Below, piece after piece: positions 33,688-42,472 of a DNA stretch of 64,000 nt; position 1 is the first letter of the stretch; each line of letters opens with the position of its first letter. Source of the DNA: Nocardioides euryhalodurans (GTDB lineage Bacteria; Actinomycetota; Actinomycetes; Propionibacteriales; Nocardioidaceae); assembly GCF_004564375.1 (NCBI RefSeq), contig NZ_CP038267.1, positions 1,738,501 through 1,802,500 on the forward strand. Reading direction: 5' to 3'. The position numbers were made by a program, and so were the translations under genes. The notes under the pieces are model-generated. The model did no database searches. It saw nothing but the letters and a program-made list of their open reading frames with translations, and was not told where the DNA came from.

Positions 33688-35157
33688 ATGTCCGTCGACC
33701 GTCGTACCGTCCTGCGATCCACCGCTGCCGTCGCCGTCGGGGGGCCGTTCGCCGGCCTCGTGGCCGCTCCGGCCTCGGCACGCAAGCCAGCCAGCGCCGT
33801 CGGGCTCTTCCCGGTGGCGGACGAACGTGACGGTGCCGTCCGGCTGCACCTGCCGAAGCGTTTCCACTACCGGTCCTTCCACGACACCGAGATGCCGGTG
33901 ACGCTCGACGACGGCACGGCGCTTCCCGGTCGCCACGACGGCATGGGCGCCTTCAAGGGCCGCAACGGCAACGTGATCCTCGTCCGCAACCACGAGATCA
34001 CCAACAGCCCCGTCACCCCGGCGTTCGGTCCTGGCACGCCGTACGACGCGATGGCCGGCGCCGGCACCACCACGGTCGAGGTGACCCCCTTCGGCGAGGT
34101 GGTCAGCGCCTACACCAGCCTCAACGGCACGATGTTCAACTGCAGCGGTGGCGAGATGCCGTGGGGCTCGTGGATCACCTGCGAGGAGACGGTCAACGGC
34201 CCCGACGTCGGCCCCGACTTCACCGGCTCCCCGAACACGTCCCTCACCAAGCCGCACGGGTTCGTCTTCGAGGTCCCGGTCGACGGCCAGAGCAACCGGC
34301 AGCCGATCCGCAAGGCGGGGAGGTTCGCCCACGAGGCAGTGTCGTTCGACCCGGTCGACGGCATCCTCTACCTCACCGAGGACAACTTCGGCTTCCCGTC
34401 GGGCTTCTACCGCTACATCCCGCCGAGCAACCCGATGAAGACCGGACGGCTCGAGGACGGCGGCCGGCTGCAGATGCTGGCCGTGAAGGGCGAGCCCAAC
34501 GCGCACCTCGAGGCGAGCCAGCGCAAGCGGGCGACCTACAAGGTCACCTGGGTCGACATCGAGGACCCCGACCCCGACTTCCCCTACACGCCCGGCCAGA
34601 CCGCCCCGACGACCAACGACCAGGCGATCAACTACGTCGCCAACCAGGGCCGCGCCCTCGGTGCGGCCGGCTTCTCGCGGCTCGAGGGCCAGGTCTACGA
34701 CGACAACGTCGTCTACTTCACCTCCACCCAGGGCGGCGGAGCCGCCGAGGGCGACTCCGACACCGTGGCCGGCTACGGCAACGGCAACGGGCAGGTGTGG
34801 GCCTACCACTGCCGCTCGAAGCGGCTGCAGCTGATCTACCAGGCCCCGGTCGACGACGCGGAGGCCAACGAGACCTTCGACTCCCCCGACAACATCACCA
34901 CCAGCAAGCGCGGCACCCTGGTGGTCTGCGAGGACAGCTCGGTCGACAACTACATCCGCGGTCTGTCGCGGGGCGGCCAGCTGTGGGACATCGCCCTCAA
35001 CCGGCTCGTCAGCAGCCTGACCGGCCTGCCACGTTTCGGGGACGAGTTCGCCGGGTCGACGTTCAGCCCGGACGGGCACACCCTGTTCGTGAACATCCAG
35101 GCCTCGCGCGGGATGTCGTTCGCGATCTGGGGCCCCTGGCGCTCGATCGGCGTCTGA
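33688..35157 (+). CDS. phoX: PhoX-family alkaline phosphatase (DUF839), Tat-exported
   Basis: 489 aa. Tat signal DRRTVLRSTAAVAVGG. PhoX-type propeller motifs: VILVRNHEITNSP, SWITCEETVNGP, KPHGFVFEV, RKAGRFAHEAVSFDP followed by LTEDN, and FDSPDNI near the C-terminus. PhoX enzymes are calcium/iron monoesterases secreted under phosphate limitation. It is divergent from secDF across 100 bases and has a ribosome site (AGGAGGGG). With PhoD and the NPP-like enzyme 8 kb away it gives a strong extracellular phosphate-scavenging capacity. Confidence 0.9.
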   Translation: MSVDRRTVLRSTAAVAVGGPFAGLVAAPASARKPASAVGLFPVADERDGAVRLHLPKRFHYRSFHDTEMPVTLDDGTALPGRHDGMGAFKGRNGNVILVRNHEITNSPVTPAFGPGTPYDAMAGAGTTTVEVTPFGEVVSAYTSLNGTMFNCSGGEMPWGSWITCEETVNGPDVGPDFTGSPNTSLTKPHGFVFEVPVDGQSNRQPIRKAGRFAHEAVSFDPVDGILYLTEDNFGFPSGFYRYIPPSNPMKTGRLEDGGRLQMLAVKGEPNAHLEASQRKRATYKVTWVDIEDPDPDFPYTPGQTAPTTNDQAINYVANQGRALGAAGFSRLEGQVYDDNVVYFTSTQGGGAAEGDSDTVAGYGNGNGQVWAYHCRSKRLQLIYQAPVDDAEANETFDSPDNITTSKRGTLVVCEDSSVDNYIRGLSRGGQLWDIALNRLVSSLTGLPRFGDEFAGSTFSPDGHTLFVNIQASRGMSFAIWGPWRSIGV

Positions 35158-35269
35158 GGAGGCGTCCTCCCGGGAAATTTCGTGGCTCCGCACTCTCGAC
35201 AACAGCCCGGCGTTGTTGTTGTGTGAGTCACACCTGCGGCCGTTCGGAGCCGCTTTCCCGGGAGGAACC

Positions 35270-37390
35270 ATGCACCTACCGCGCCCACGCTCGCGCCGAT
35301 CCGGACGGATCGTCCTCGGCGGAGCACTGGCCACCACCCTGGCCGCCACCCTCGTGGCACCCGCCCTCTCCACCACGGCGACCGGCCGGTCCCAGGCCGC
35401 CCCGGACGACCGCGTCCAGGTCGTCATGGTCGACGCACCCACCGTCGCCAAGCGCAACCAGGTCCTCGCCCTCGGGCTGGACCCCACCGAGCACGCCAAC
35501 CGCAAGGGCATCGAGGTCGTCCTCTACGGCGACAAGGACGCCGAGACGCTGCGCGAGGCCGGCTTCAGCTGGGACGTCGAGGTCCGTGACCTCCGCGCCC
35601 AGATGCAGGCCCAGCGCGAGGCGGACGAGGCGTACGCCGCCTCGGTCGACGAGTCCCCGCTGCCCAGCGGCCGGACGTCGTACCGCACCTACGACGAGTA
35701 CCTCGCCGACATGGAGATGCTCGCCGACCGCTACCCGAGGCTGACCAAGCCGATCACGCTCGAGAACGAGACCGTCCTCGGCGAGGAGATCCACGGCCTC
35801 GAGATCACCAAGAACGCCGACGACGTCAAGGACGGCAAGCCGGTCTTCCTGCTGCTCGGCGCCCACCACGCGCGGGAGTGGCCCAGCTCCGAGCACACCC
35901 TCGAGTTCGGCTTCGAGATGCTGGAGTCCTACGCCGCCAAGGACCAGCGCGCGATCCGGCTGATGGAGGGCCTGCGGCTGATCATCGTCCCGATCGTCAA
36001 CGTCGACGGCTTCCAGGTCTCGCGCAACGCCGACCCGATGGGCGACTTCTCGCAGTTCGACTACGAGATGAAGCGCAAGAACTGCTCGATCTCCGAGAAC
36101 ACCCCGGAGCAGTACCGGGGCGGCACCTGCGACGACAACCCGGCTGGCCGGCTGCGCGGCACCGACCTCAACCGCAACTACCCCGGCTTCTGGGGCGGCG
36201 GCGGCGCCAGCACCAACTGGTCCAACGACACCTACCGCGGCGACGGTCCGGGCAGCGAGCCCGAGAGCGACGCGATCCGGAAGCTCATCTCCGACCGGGC
36301 CGTGACGATGATGATCAGCAACCACACCTACTCCAACCTGGTGCTCCGCCCGCCGGCCATCGCGTCGACCGGCAAGGCCCCCGACGAGCCGGCCCTCAAG
36401 GAGCTCGGCGACTCGATGGCCGCCGCCAACGGCTACACCAGCCAGGCGTCCTACCAGCTCTACGACACCTCGGGCTCGACCGAGGACTGGAGCTACTGGA
36501 TCACCGGCGGCTACGGCTACACCTTCGAGATCGGGCCCGACGGGTTCCACCCGGCCTACGAGGACGCGGTCGTCAACGAGTACATCGGCCAGACCGAGGC
36601 TGCGGGCGGTGCCGGCGGCAACCGGGTCGCCTACTACCGCGCGGCACAGACGGCGATGAACCCCGAGCACCACTCGGTGATCAAGGGCAAGGCACCCAAG
36701 GGCCACGAGATCACGGTCAGCAAGACCCACATCTCGCCGACCTCACCGGTGATCCAGCCCGACGGCTCCACGGGTGCGCAGATCTACTACGAGGACACCC
36801 TCACCAACCGCTACGCCTCCGACGGCGGTCGCTTCACCATGGACGTCAACCCGTCCACGCGCCCGCTGGTCGTGGGTCGCTACGGCCGTGACCCCGAGGC
36901 TCCCCCGCAGGGCGACATCGCCCTCACCAACCCCGACGGCGTGCCTGCCGTCGGCGGCGTGGAGGAGACGACCTTCGAGGTGACGGGGCTGCCCGAGGCC
37001 GACAACGGCTTCGCGACGGTCTCCTTCGAGTGGCCCAGCGACGACGCCGAGGCGTACGACTGGGACTTCTTCATCGAGGGTCCCGACGGTGAGACCGTGG
37101 GCTCGGGCGCGACGCTGGCCAACCCGGAGGTCGTCACGATCCCTGACCCGGTGCCGGGCACGTACACCGTCGTGGCGAACAACTACGCGGGCGGCGACGC
37201 CGAGCACGACTGGACCGGCGAGGTCACCTTCCAGAGCCCCGAGCCCCCGCAGTACAGCGGGATCAAGGAGGCCTGGCAGCTGACCTGCACCCGGCGCAAC
37301 AAGATCGTCAGCAGCCGTGAGGTCATCGTCGACCGCGGCGAGACGGTCAACGTGGGCAACGCCTGCGTGACGCGCAAGCGTCGTCGCTGA
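35270..37390 (+). CDS. Secreted M14-family zinc carboxypeptidase
   Basis: 706 aa. Sec signal peptide (RIVLGGALATTLAATLVAPALS), a pro-region with coiled sequence (QMQAQREADEAYAAS), then an M14 catalytic domain with zinc ligands His200-A-R-Glu203 (HHAREWPSSEH), substrate-binding TDLNRNYPGFWG and VPIVNVDGF, the third zinc His in MMISNHTYSNL, and the catalytic Glu in YTFEIGPDG. The C-terminal ~170 residues form a proprotein-convertase-P-like beta domain, ending in a basic tail (CVTRKRRR). ATG 35270 follows GGAGGA. It would trim peptides outside the cell. Confidence 0.93.
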   Translation: MHLPRPRSRRSGRIVLGGALATTLAATLVAPALSTTATGRSQAAPDDRVQVVMVDAPTVAKRNQVLALGLDPTEHANRKGIEVVLYGDKDAETLREAGFSWDVEVRDLRAQMQAQREADEAYAASVDESPLPSGRTSYRTYDEYLADMEMLADRYPRLTKPITLENETVLGEEIHGLEITKNADDVKDGKPVFLLLGAHHAREWPSSEHTLEFGFEMLESYAAKDQRAIRLMEGLRLIIVPIVNVDGFQVSRNADPMGDFSQFDYEMKRKNCSISENTPEQYRGGTCDDNPAGRLRGTDLNRNYPGFWGGGGASTNWSNDTYRGDGPGSEPESDAIRKLISDRAVTMMISNHTYSNLVLRPPAIASTGKAPDEPALKELGDSMAAANGYTSQASYQLYDTSGSTEDWSYWITGGYGYTFEIGPDGFHPAYEDAVVNEYIGQTEAAGGAGGNRVAYYRAAQTAMNPEHHSVIKGKAPKGHEITVSKTHISPTSPVIQPDGSTGAQIYYEDTLTNRYASDGGRFTMDVNPSTRPLVVGRYGRDPEAPPQGDIALTNPDGVPAVGGVEETTFEVTGLPEADNGFATVSFEWPSDDAEAYDWDFFIEGPDGETVGSGATLANPEVVTIPDPVPGTYTVVANNYAGGDAEHDWTGEVTFQSPEPPQYSGIKEAWQLTCTRRNKIVSSREVIVDRGETVNVGNACVTRKRRR

Positions 37391-37409
37391 ACAAGGCTCG
37401 CTGAAGGAC

Positions 37410-37447
37410 CCCACGGGGGCGGTGCCGTCCGGCACCGCCCCCGTGGG
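37410..37447. terminator. Strong bidirectional terminator hairpin
   Basis: Perfect 17-bp inverted repeat: arms 37410-37426 and 37431-37447 around the loop GTCC. It lies between the convergent carboxypeptidase and hflX genes. Confidence 0.85.
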
Positions 37448-37459
37448 CATCTCAGTCGG

Positions 37460-38947
37460 TCAGAGCGCGTACGCCGACAGCTCACCGGCCAGGTCGGCGT
37501 TCGCCCGGCCGGACACCCGGGTGCCGTCGGCGGTGTGCTCGAGCGCGTCGATCTCGCCGTGGCGGTGCAGCCGGTCGATGAGGTCGCCCCGCGCGTACGG
37601 CAGCAGCGCCTCGAACTCGACGTCGGGACGCGGCAGCTCGGCCTCGACCGCGGCGAGCGCCTGCGCGACGCCCTCACCGGTCTTCGCGCTGACCACCACG
37701 CTGTGGGGCTCGCGCGCCTGCAGCCGCGCCAGCACCATCGGGTCGGCGAGGTCGGCCTTGTTGATGACGACCAGCTCGGGCACGCCCGTGGCGCCGATCT
37801 CGGCGAAGACCTCCCGGACCGCGGCCAGCTGGCCCTCGGGGTCGGGGTGGGAGCCGTCGACGACGTGGAGGACGAGGTCGGAGTCGGCCACCTCCTCCAG
37901 CGTCGAGCGGAACGCCTCCACGAGCTGGTGGGGCAGGTGCCGGACGAAGCCGACCGTGTCGCTCATCGTGTAGACCCGGCCGTCGGCGGTGGTCGTACGC
38001 CGGGTCGTCGGGTCGAGCGTCGCGAACAGCGAGTCCTCGACGAGCACACCCGCGTCGGTCAGCCGGTTGAGCAGGCTGGACTTGCCCGCGTTGGTGTAGC
38101 CGGCGATCGAGACGCTGGGGATCTGGTGGCGGCGCCGCTCGGCCCGCTTGGTGTCGCGGGTGCCCTTCATCTCCTTGAGCTCGCGGCGCAGCTTGGCGAT
38201 CTTGGTGTTGATCCGGCGCCGGTCGGTCTCGATCTTCGTCTCACCGGGACCACGGCCACCGATGCCGCCACCGTCGGCCCCGACCCGGCCACCGGCCTGG
38301 CGGGAGAGGTTGCCACCCCAGCCGCGGAGCCGCTGCTTCATGTAGCTCAGCTGGGCGAGCTCGACCTGGGCCTGGCCCTCCCGCGACTTCGCGTGCTGGG
38401 CGAAGATGTCGAGGATCAGCGCGGTCCGGTCCACGACCTTGACCTTGAGCCGGTCCTCGAGGTTGCGCAGCTGGCTGGGCGCGAGCTCACCGTCGCAGAT
38501 GACAGTGTCGGCGCCGGTGGCCTGCACGATCTCCCGCATCGCGTCGACCTTGCCGCGGCCGATGTAGGTCGCGGGGTCGGGCTTGGAGCGGCGCTGGTAG
38601 AGGGCCTCGAGGACCTGGGAGCCGGCGGTCTCGGCCAGCAGCGCCAGCTCGGCGAGGGAGTTGTCGGCGTCCTCGACGGTGCCCTCGGTCCACACGCCGA
38701 CGAGCACCACGCGCTCCAGGCGGAGCTGGCGGTACTCGACCTCGGTGATGTCCTCGAGCTCAGTGGACAGGCCGGCGACGCGGCGCAGGGCGTGCCGCTC
38801 GGCCAGGTCCTGGGCGCCGGTCGTGAGGGTCGCGGTCTCCTCGGGGTCGGGCTCGTCGGCGTACCCGCTCTCGAACGGGGAGTCGTCCTCCCAGTCGGCG
38901 GTCTCCTCGAGCTCGGCGTCGAGACTGAAGTCAGGTGCGTTCGTCAT
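37460..38947 (-). CDS. hflX: GTPase HflX, ribosome-associated
   Basis: 495 aa. An HflX N-terminal domain (ERVVLVGVWTEGTVEDADNS; DPATYIGRGKVDAMREIV) and the Gly-rich linker KQRLRGWGGNLSRQAGGRVG precede the G domain with G1 GYTNAGKSSLLN, G3 DTVGFVRHLP and G4 VINKADLAD. HflX splits or rescues stalled 70S ribosomes and in actinobacteria contributes to macrolide tolerance. The acidic N-terminal ~50 residues (ELEETADWEDDSPFESG) are an actinobacterial extension. It belongs to the conserved hflX-dapF-miaA-miaB block. Confidence 0.96.
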   Translation of the reverse strand: MTNAPDFSLDAELEETADWEDDSPFESGYADEPDPEETATLTTGAQDLAERHALRRVAGLSTELEDITEVEYRQLRLERVVLVGVWTEGTVEDADNSLAELALLAETAGSQVLEALYQRRSKPDPATYIGRGKVDAMREIVQATGADTVICDGELAPSQLRNLEDRLKVKVVDRTALILDIFAQHAKSREGQAQVELAQLSYMKQRLRGWGGNLSRQAGGRVGADGGGIGGRGPGETKIETDRRRINTKIAKLRRELKEMKGTRDTKRAERRRHQIPSVSIAGYTNAGKSSLLNRLTDAGVLVEDSLFATLDPTTRRTTTADGRVYTMSDTVGFVRHLPHQLVEAFRSTLEEVADSDLVLHVVDGSHPDPEGQLAAVREVFAEIGATGVPELVVINKADLADPMVLARLQAREPHSVVVSAKTGEGVAQALAAVEAELPRPDVEFEALLPYARGDLIDRLHRHGEIDALEHTADGTRVSGRANADLAGELSAYAL

Positions 38948-39044
38948 GTGCCTCTCAGCGTAAGCAGCAGAGCCGCCCGGCGCGACTCGTTATCAGCACA
39001 ACGCCCCGGCGGGGCGCAGGATTCCGCGCGGGCATGATGGTGAC

Positions 39045-39449
39045 GTGATCACCGCCCACGTCGCCGAACGGCTCGACCACCTGCTGCGGTCGCAGGGCCG
39101 CCACTGGGAGCCGACCGCCGGCGACCGGTTCGTGATCCCCGGCCGCGACATCGACGACGTCTTCGTGGTCGCCGACATGACGATCGAGGTCGAGCACCTC
39201 CCCACCGGCCGGCTGGTGCACTTCAACGGCACGACCGAGTGGGCCCTCGACAGCATTCCCGCGGAGGAGGTGCTGTGGCTCCCCTGGGAGCACCAGCTCC
39301 GCACCCTGCTGGGACCGGCCTTCGCGTCCCTCACCCGTGACGGCGACCGGTTCGTCGTCACCCTCGCCGACGGGACGTCCTTCGCGGACGAGGACGTCGA
39401 GTCGGCCTACGCCGCGGCACTGCTCGCGGGTGACCCGCTCCTCGGCTGA
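39045..39449 (+). CDS. Conserved actinobacterial hypothetical protein (134 aa)
   Basis: Starts from GTG: MITAHVAERLDHLLRSQGRHWEP, then a small beta-rich domain (GDRFVIPGRDIDDVFVVADM, GRLVHFNGTTEWALDSI, EEVLWLPWEHQLRTLLG). I recognise this as a widespread Nocardioides-type protein sometimes labelled CpaE-like, but it has no ATPase motif and that label is not supported by the sequence. It is divergent from hflX (97 bases) and convergent with an SDR gene. Function unknown. Confidence 0.75.
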   Translation: MITAHVAERLDHLLRSQGRHWEPTAGDRFVIPGRDIDDVFVVADMTIEVEHLPTGRLVHFNGTTEWALDSIPAEEVLWLPWEHQLRTLLGPAFASLTRDGDRFVVTLADGTSFADEDVESAYAAALLAGDPLLG

Positions 39450-39458
39450 CGGGCCGGG

Positions 39459-40235
39459 CTACTTCGGAGGCATCCGGATCCCGCCGTCGACGCGGATCGT
39501 CTCGGCGTTCATGTAGGAGTTCGTGAGGCACTCGAGCACCATCGAGGCGAGCTCCTCGGGGGTGCCGAGCCGCTTGGGGTGCAGCACGCTCTGGCCGAGC
39601 TGCTCCTTGAACGCCTCCGGGTCGGGCGCGAAGTCGTAGATCGGGGTCTCGATCAGGCCGGGGGCGACCGTGTTGAGGCGGATCGCGGCGGCGGAGAGGT
39701 CGCGCGCGACCGGCAGGGTGAGGCCGACCAGGCCGCCCTTGGACGCTGCGTACGCCGCCTGGCCGATCTGGCCGTCGAACGCCGCGACTGAGGCGATGTT
39801 GACGATCGCGCCGCGGTCGCCCGAGGCGGTGGGGTCGAGCCGCGCCATCTGCGTCGCGGCCTGCCGGATCGCGTCGAAGGACCCGATCAGGTTGATGGCC
39901 ACGACCTTGCGGAAGGCGTCGAGGTCGTGGGCGGAGTCGTACTCGCCGTCGCGGCCGATGGTGCGCTGCGCCCAGCCGATGCCGGCGGAGTTGACCAGCA
40001 CCCGCAGCGGGCCCAGCTCGACGGCCTGGTCGACCGCGGTCCGGACCTGCTCCGTGTCGGTGACGTCGACGGAGACGAACATGCCGCCGATCTCGGCCGC
40101 GAGCTCCTCGCCCTTGTCGGCCTGCAGGTCCGCCACGAGGACCCGCGCACCCCGGTCGGCGAGGCGGCGGGCCACGGCCGCGCCGATGCCCGAGGCGCCG
40201 CCGGTGACGATCGCTGCTGCTCCGTTGATGTCCAT
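39459..40235 (-). CDS. SDR, 3-hydroxyacyl-CoA dehydrogenase type II-like
   Basis: 258 aa. TGGASGIG NAD-binding motif (11-18), NSAG at 82-85, catalytic Ser149, Tyr162 and Lys166 (YAASKGG), and C-terminal VDGGIRMPPK. The insertion GWAQRTIGRDGEYDSAHDLDAF and the PGLIETPIYD region resemble the type II 3-hydroxyacyl-CoA/17-beta-hydroxysteroid dehydrogenase group, which suggests fatty-acid or steroid oxidation. The start ATG 40235 is chosen over 40274. The palindromic repeat 40307-40476 begins 72 bases upstream. Confidence 0.9.
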   Translation of the reverse strand: MDINGAAAIVTGGASGIGAAVARRLADRGARVLVADLQADKGEELAAEIGGMFVSVDVTDTEQVRTAVDQAVELGPLRVLVNSAGIGWAQRTIGRDGEYDSAHDLDAFRKVVAINLIGSFDAIRQAATQMARLDPTASGDRGAIVNIASVAAFDGQIGQAAYAASKGGLVGLTLPVARDLSAAAIRLNTVAPGLIETPIYDFAPDPEAFKEQLGQSVLHPKRLGTPEELASMVLECLTNSYMNAETIRVDGGIRMPPK

Positions 40236-40306
40236 GCGGCAGACGTTATCGAGGGGCCCGGCGGGACCGCGCATCGGTGCGGGGGTCGCCGCCGCGTCCG
40301 GGTGCG

Positions 40307-40476
40307 GGGGTCTCGAGGCTCAGGCCCTGCCGGCCTTCGCACCTCGACCTCCGACGTCACGGCCTTCGCACCTCGACCTCCGAGACACCACGGCCTTCGC
40401 ACCTCGGCGGGCCAGGCGCCGCGCCGGTACCGGAGGTCGAGGTGCGAGGAGCGCCAGCGACGAGCCTCGAGACCCC
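40307..40476. repeat. 170-bp palindromic repeat element next to dapF
   Basis: The ends GGGGTCTCGAGGCT (40307-40320) and AGCCTCGAGACCCC (40463-40476) are perfect 14-bp terminal inverted repeats. Inside, a 23-bp block starting GGCCTTCGCACCTCG occurs at 40332-40354 and again at 40361-40383, with a partial third copy at 40392 and an inverted copy of its core at 40431-40447. No gene is present. The right end touches the dapF stop codon. The unit recurs inside nrdJ (11145-11186). It resembles a non-autonomous mobile or REP-type repeat. Confidence 0.75.
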
Positions 40477-41253
40477 TCAGAGCGAGGTGGTGCCCCGGGC
40501 CACGATCACCGCGGGGCCGGTGAGCAGCACCCGCTCGTCCGTGGTCCAGGTCACGGTCAGGGTGCCGCCCGGGACGTCGACCCGGTAGGCCGTGCCCGGG
40601 CCGAGCCCGTCGGCCACCGCTGCCGCCACCATCACCGCACAGGCGCCGGTGCCGCACGACCGGGTCTCCCCGGAGCCGCGCTCGTGCACCCGCATCGCGA
40701 CGTGGCGCTCGCCCCGGCGTACGACGAACTCGACGTTGACGCCCTCGGGATAGGTGCCCGCGTCGTGGTCGGGAGGGTCGAGCAGCGTGCCCGCGTCGGC
40801 GAGGTCGTCGACGAAGGCGACCGCGTGCGGGTTGCCCATGTCGACGTGGGTCGCCGGCCACGAGCGGCCGTCGACGCCGACCACCGTCTGGTCGAGGACG
40901 CGGGGCACCCCCATGTCGACGGTCACCAGCCCCTCGTCGTCACAGGTCAGCGTCTTGACCCCGTCGCGGCTGCCGACGTCCATGGGGAACGGCTCCCCCT
41001 CGACCTCGTGGAGGTAGCGGGCGAAGAGCCGGATGCCGTTGCCGCACATCTCGCTGGTCGAGCCGTCGGAGTTGCGGTAGTCCATGAACCACCGGCCGTC
41101 CTCGCGCACCGCCCGGATCACGCCGTCGCCGCCGATGCCGGCGCGACGGTCGCAGAGCGCGCGCACCCGCTCCGGCGACAGCTCGACCTCGGCGGGCACG
41201 ATCACGAAGTCGTTCTCGGTGCCGTGCCCCTTGTGGAAGGAGTACTCAGCCAT
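40477..41253 (-). CDS. dapF: Diaminopimelate epimerase
   Basis: 258 aa. Converts LL- to meso-diaminopimelate for lysine and peptidoglycan. The two catalytic cysteines are seen: Cys70 in SEMCGNGIR and Cys200 in ETRSCGTGACA. Further signatures are FHKGHGTENDFVIV, DYRNSDGS and HVDMGNPHAV. The start overlaps the preceding PPOX gene by 8 bases, putting dapF last in the operon beginning near miaA. Its stop is followed directly by the palindromic repeat at 40307-40476, which could affect the 3' end of the mRNA. Confidence 0.97.
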   Translation of the reverse strand: MAEYSFHKGHGTENDFVIVPAEVELSPERVRALCDRRAGIGGDGVIRAVREDGRWFMDYRNSDGSTSEMCGNGIRLFARYLHEVEGEPFPMDVGSRDGVKTLTCDDEGLVTVDMGVPRVLDQTVVGVDGRSWPATHVDMGNPHAVAFVDDLADAGTLLDPPDHDAGTYPEGVNVEFVVRRGERHVAMRVHERGSGETRSCGTGACAVMVAAAVADGLGPGTAYRVDVPGGTLTVTWTTDERVLLTGPAVIVARGTTSL

Positions 41254-41899
41254 AGAGACCGCGCGCGTAGTTCTCGGGCCGGTAGTAGTCGTCGAGCTGC
41301 TCGACGGTCATCCCGGCCGGCTCGACCTCGGCGGCGATCACCGCACGACGGGGCACCGCTGCCTCGGGGTCCCAGGTCTCCGGCTTCCACAGCCCCGACC
41401 GGAGGAACGCCTTGGCGCAGTGGAAGAACAGCTCCTCGATCTCGACGACCACGGCCAGCAGCGGCCGGTGCCCCTTCACCACCATCTCGTCGAAGAAGGG
41501 TGCGTCGCTGACCAGCCGGGCCCGGCCGTTGACGCGGAGGGTGTCCCCGCGACCGGGGATGAGGAAGTTCAGGCCGACGTACGGGTTGGCGAGGATGTTG
41601 CGGTAGCCGTCGGCGCGGCGGTTGCCGGGCCGCTCGGCCAGCGCGATGGTGCGGTCGTCGATCACGTGCACCAGCTGTCCCGCCGGGTCGCCCTTGGGCG
41701 AGGCGTCGCAGCGGCCGTCGGCGTCGGCGGTCGCCATCACGCAGAACGGCGAGGCCGCCAGCCAGGCGCGGTCGACGTCGAGCAGCGCCGGGCGGGCCTT
41801 GGTCGCTGCCCGCTCCCCCGGCTCGCCGAGGAGGCCGACGAGCTCGTCGACGGAGCCGATCTCGGTCCAGGTGTCGACGTGGTCGGGCGCGGTGGTCAC
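41246..41899 (-). CDS. PPOX-class FMN-binding flavoprotein (MSMEG_1061-like)
   Basis: 217 aa of the pyridoxamine-5'-phosphate oxidase-like split-barrel family: ASPFCVMATADADGRCDASPKGDPAGQLV (in pieces), YRNILANPYVGLNFLIPGRGDTLRVNGRARLV, then the C-terminal dimer segment with HCAKAFLRSGLWKPETW. Such proteins bind FMN or F420 and reduce unknown small molecules. Stop and start overlaps tie it to dapF (8 bases). Function beyond redox is unknown. Confidence 0.87.
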   Translation of the reverse strand: MTTAPDHVDTWTEIGSVDELVGLLGEPGERAATKARPALLDVDRAWLAASPFCVMATADADGRCDASPKGDPAGQLVHVIDDRTIALAERPGNRRADGYRNILANPYVGLNFLIPGRGDTLRVNGRARLVSDAPFFDEMVVKGHRPLLAVVVEIEELFFHCAKAFLRSGLWKPETWDPEAAVPRRAVIAAEVEPAGMTVEQLDDYYRPENYARGLYG

Positions 41900-41908
41900 G
41901 ACCGCAGT

Positions 41909-42472
41909 TTAGGGCGTGAGCGATCCGGGGTCGTCCGGTCCGCGTTCGAGCGGGCCGACCACGTCGTAGGTCAGGCAGGCGAAGGCGCCGTTGCGCGCCA
42001 TCTCGACCAGCCGCAGGTCGAAGGGGCGCGGGAACAGGGGACGGCCCGCTCCGAGCGTCACCGGCGCGACGCTGAGCAGCAGCCGGTCGAGCAACCCCGC
42101 CTCGGCGAACTGCGCCGCCAGGTCTCCCCCGCCGACCACCCAGACGTCCTTGCCGTCCGCCGCCGCCACCATCTGCTCGTGCACCGGCCGGACGTCGCCC
42201 TGCACGAACCGGACGTCACCCTCGACCCGGGGCAGGTCGCGGGTGGTGAACACCCAGGAGGGCTGCTCGTAGACCCAGCCGTCGGTGAGGTGAGGGAGCA
42301 CCCACTCGTACGTCGTGGACCCCATGCAGACCGCGCCGACCCCGGCGATGAACTCCTCGTAGGAGAACGCGCCGTCCTTGTCCTGGTCCTGCTTGAAGAG
42401 CCAGTGGAGCGAGTCCTCCTCGTCGGCGAGGTAGCCGTCGAGCGTGGTCGCGGTGTAGTAGATCGTGCTCAT
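41909..42472 (-). CDS. Dihydrofolate-reductase-family protein (RibD C-terminal domain type)
   Basis: 187 aa. YYTATTLDGYLADEEDSLHWL at the N-terminus and VWVVGGGDLAAQFAEAGLLDRLLLSVAPVTLGAGRPLF (read in pieces) are the standard RibD_C/YwjB signatures with the NADPH-binding GGG. These DHFR-like reductases are not true folate enzymes, and their substrate is unknown. ATGA overlap with the AraC/DinB gene upstream shows co-translation; the next gene begins 9 bases after its stop. Confidence 0.88.
   Translation of the reverse strand: MSTIYYTATTLDGYLADEEDSLHWLFKQDQDKDGAFSYEEFIAGVGAVCMGSTTYEWVLPHLTDGWVYEQPSWVFTTRDLPRVEGDVRFVQGDVRPVHEQMVAAADGKDVWVVGGGDLAAQFAEAGLLDRLLLSVAPVTLGAGRPLFPRPFDLRLVEMARNGAFACLTYDVVGPLERGPDDPGSLTP

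Noticed and set aside
39045..39449. Pilus assembly CpaE label for the 134-aa protein
   Set aside because: CpaE is a ParA-like ATPase; this protein lacks a P-loop and is far too short.
40332..40407. Possible CRISPR array from two 23-bp repeats
   Set aside because: Only two full repeats and one partial, spacers of 6-8 bases and no cas genes; better explained as a palindromic repeat element.
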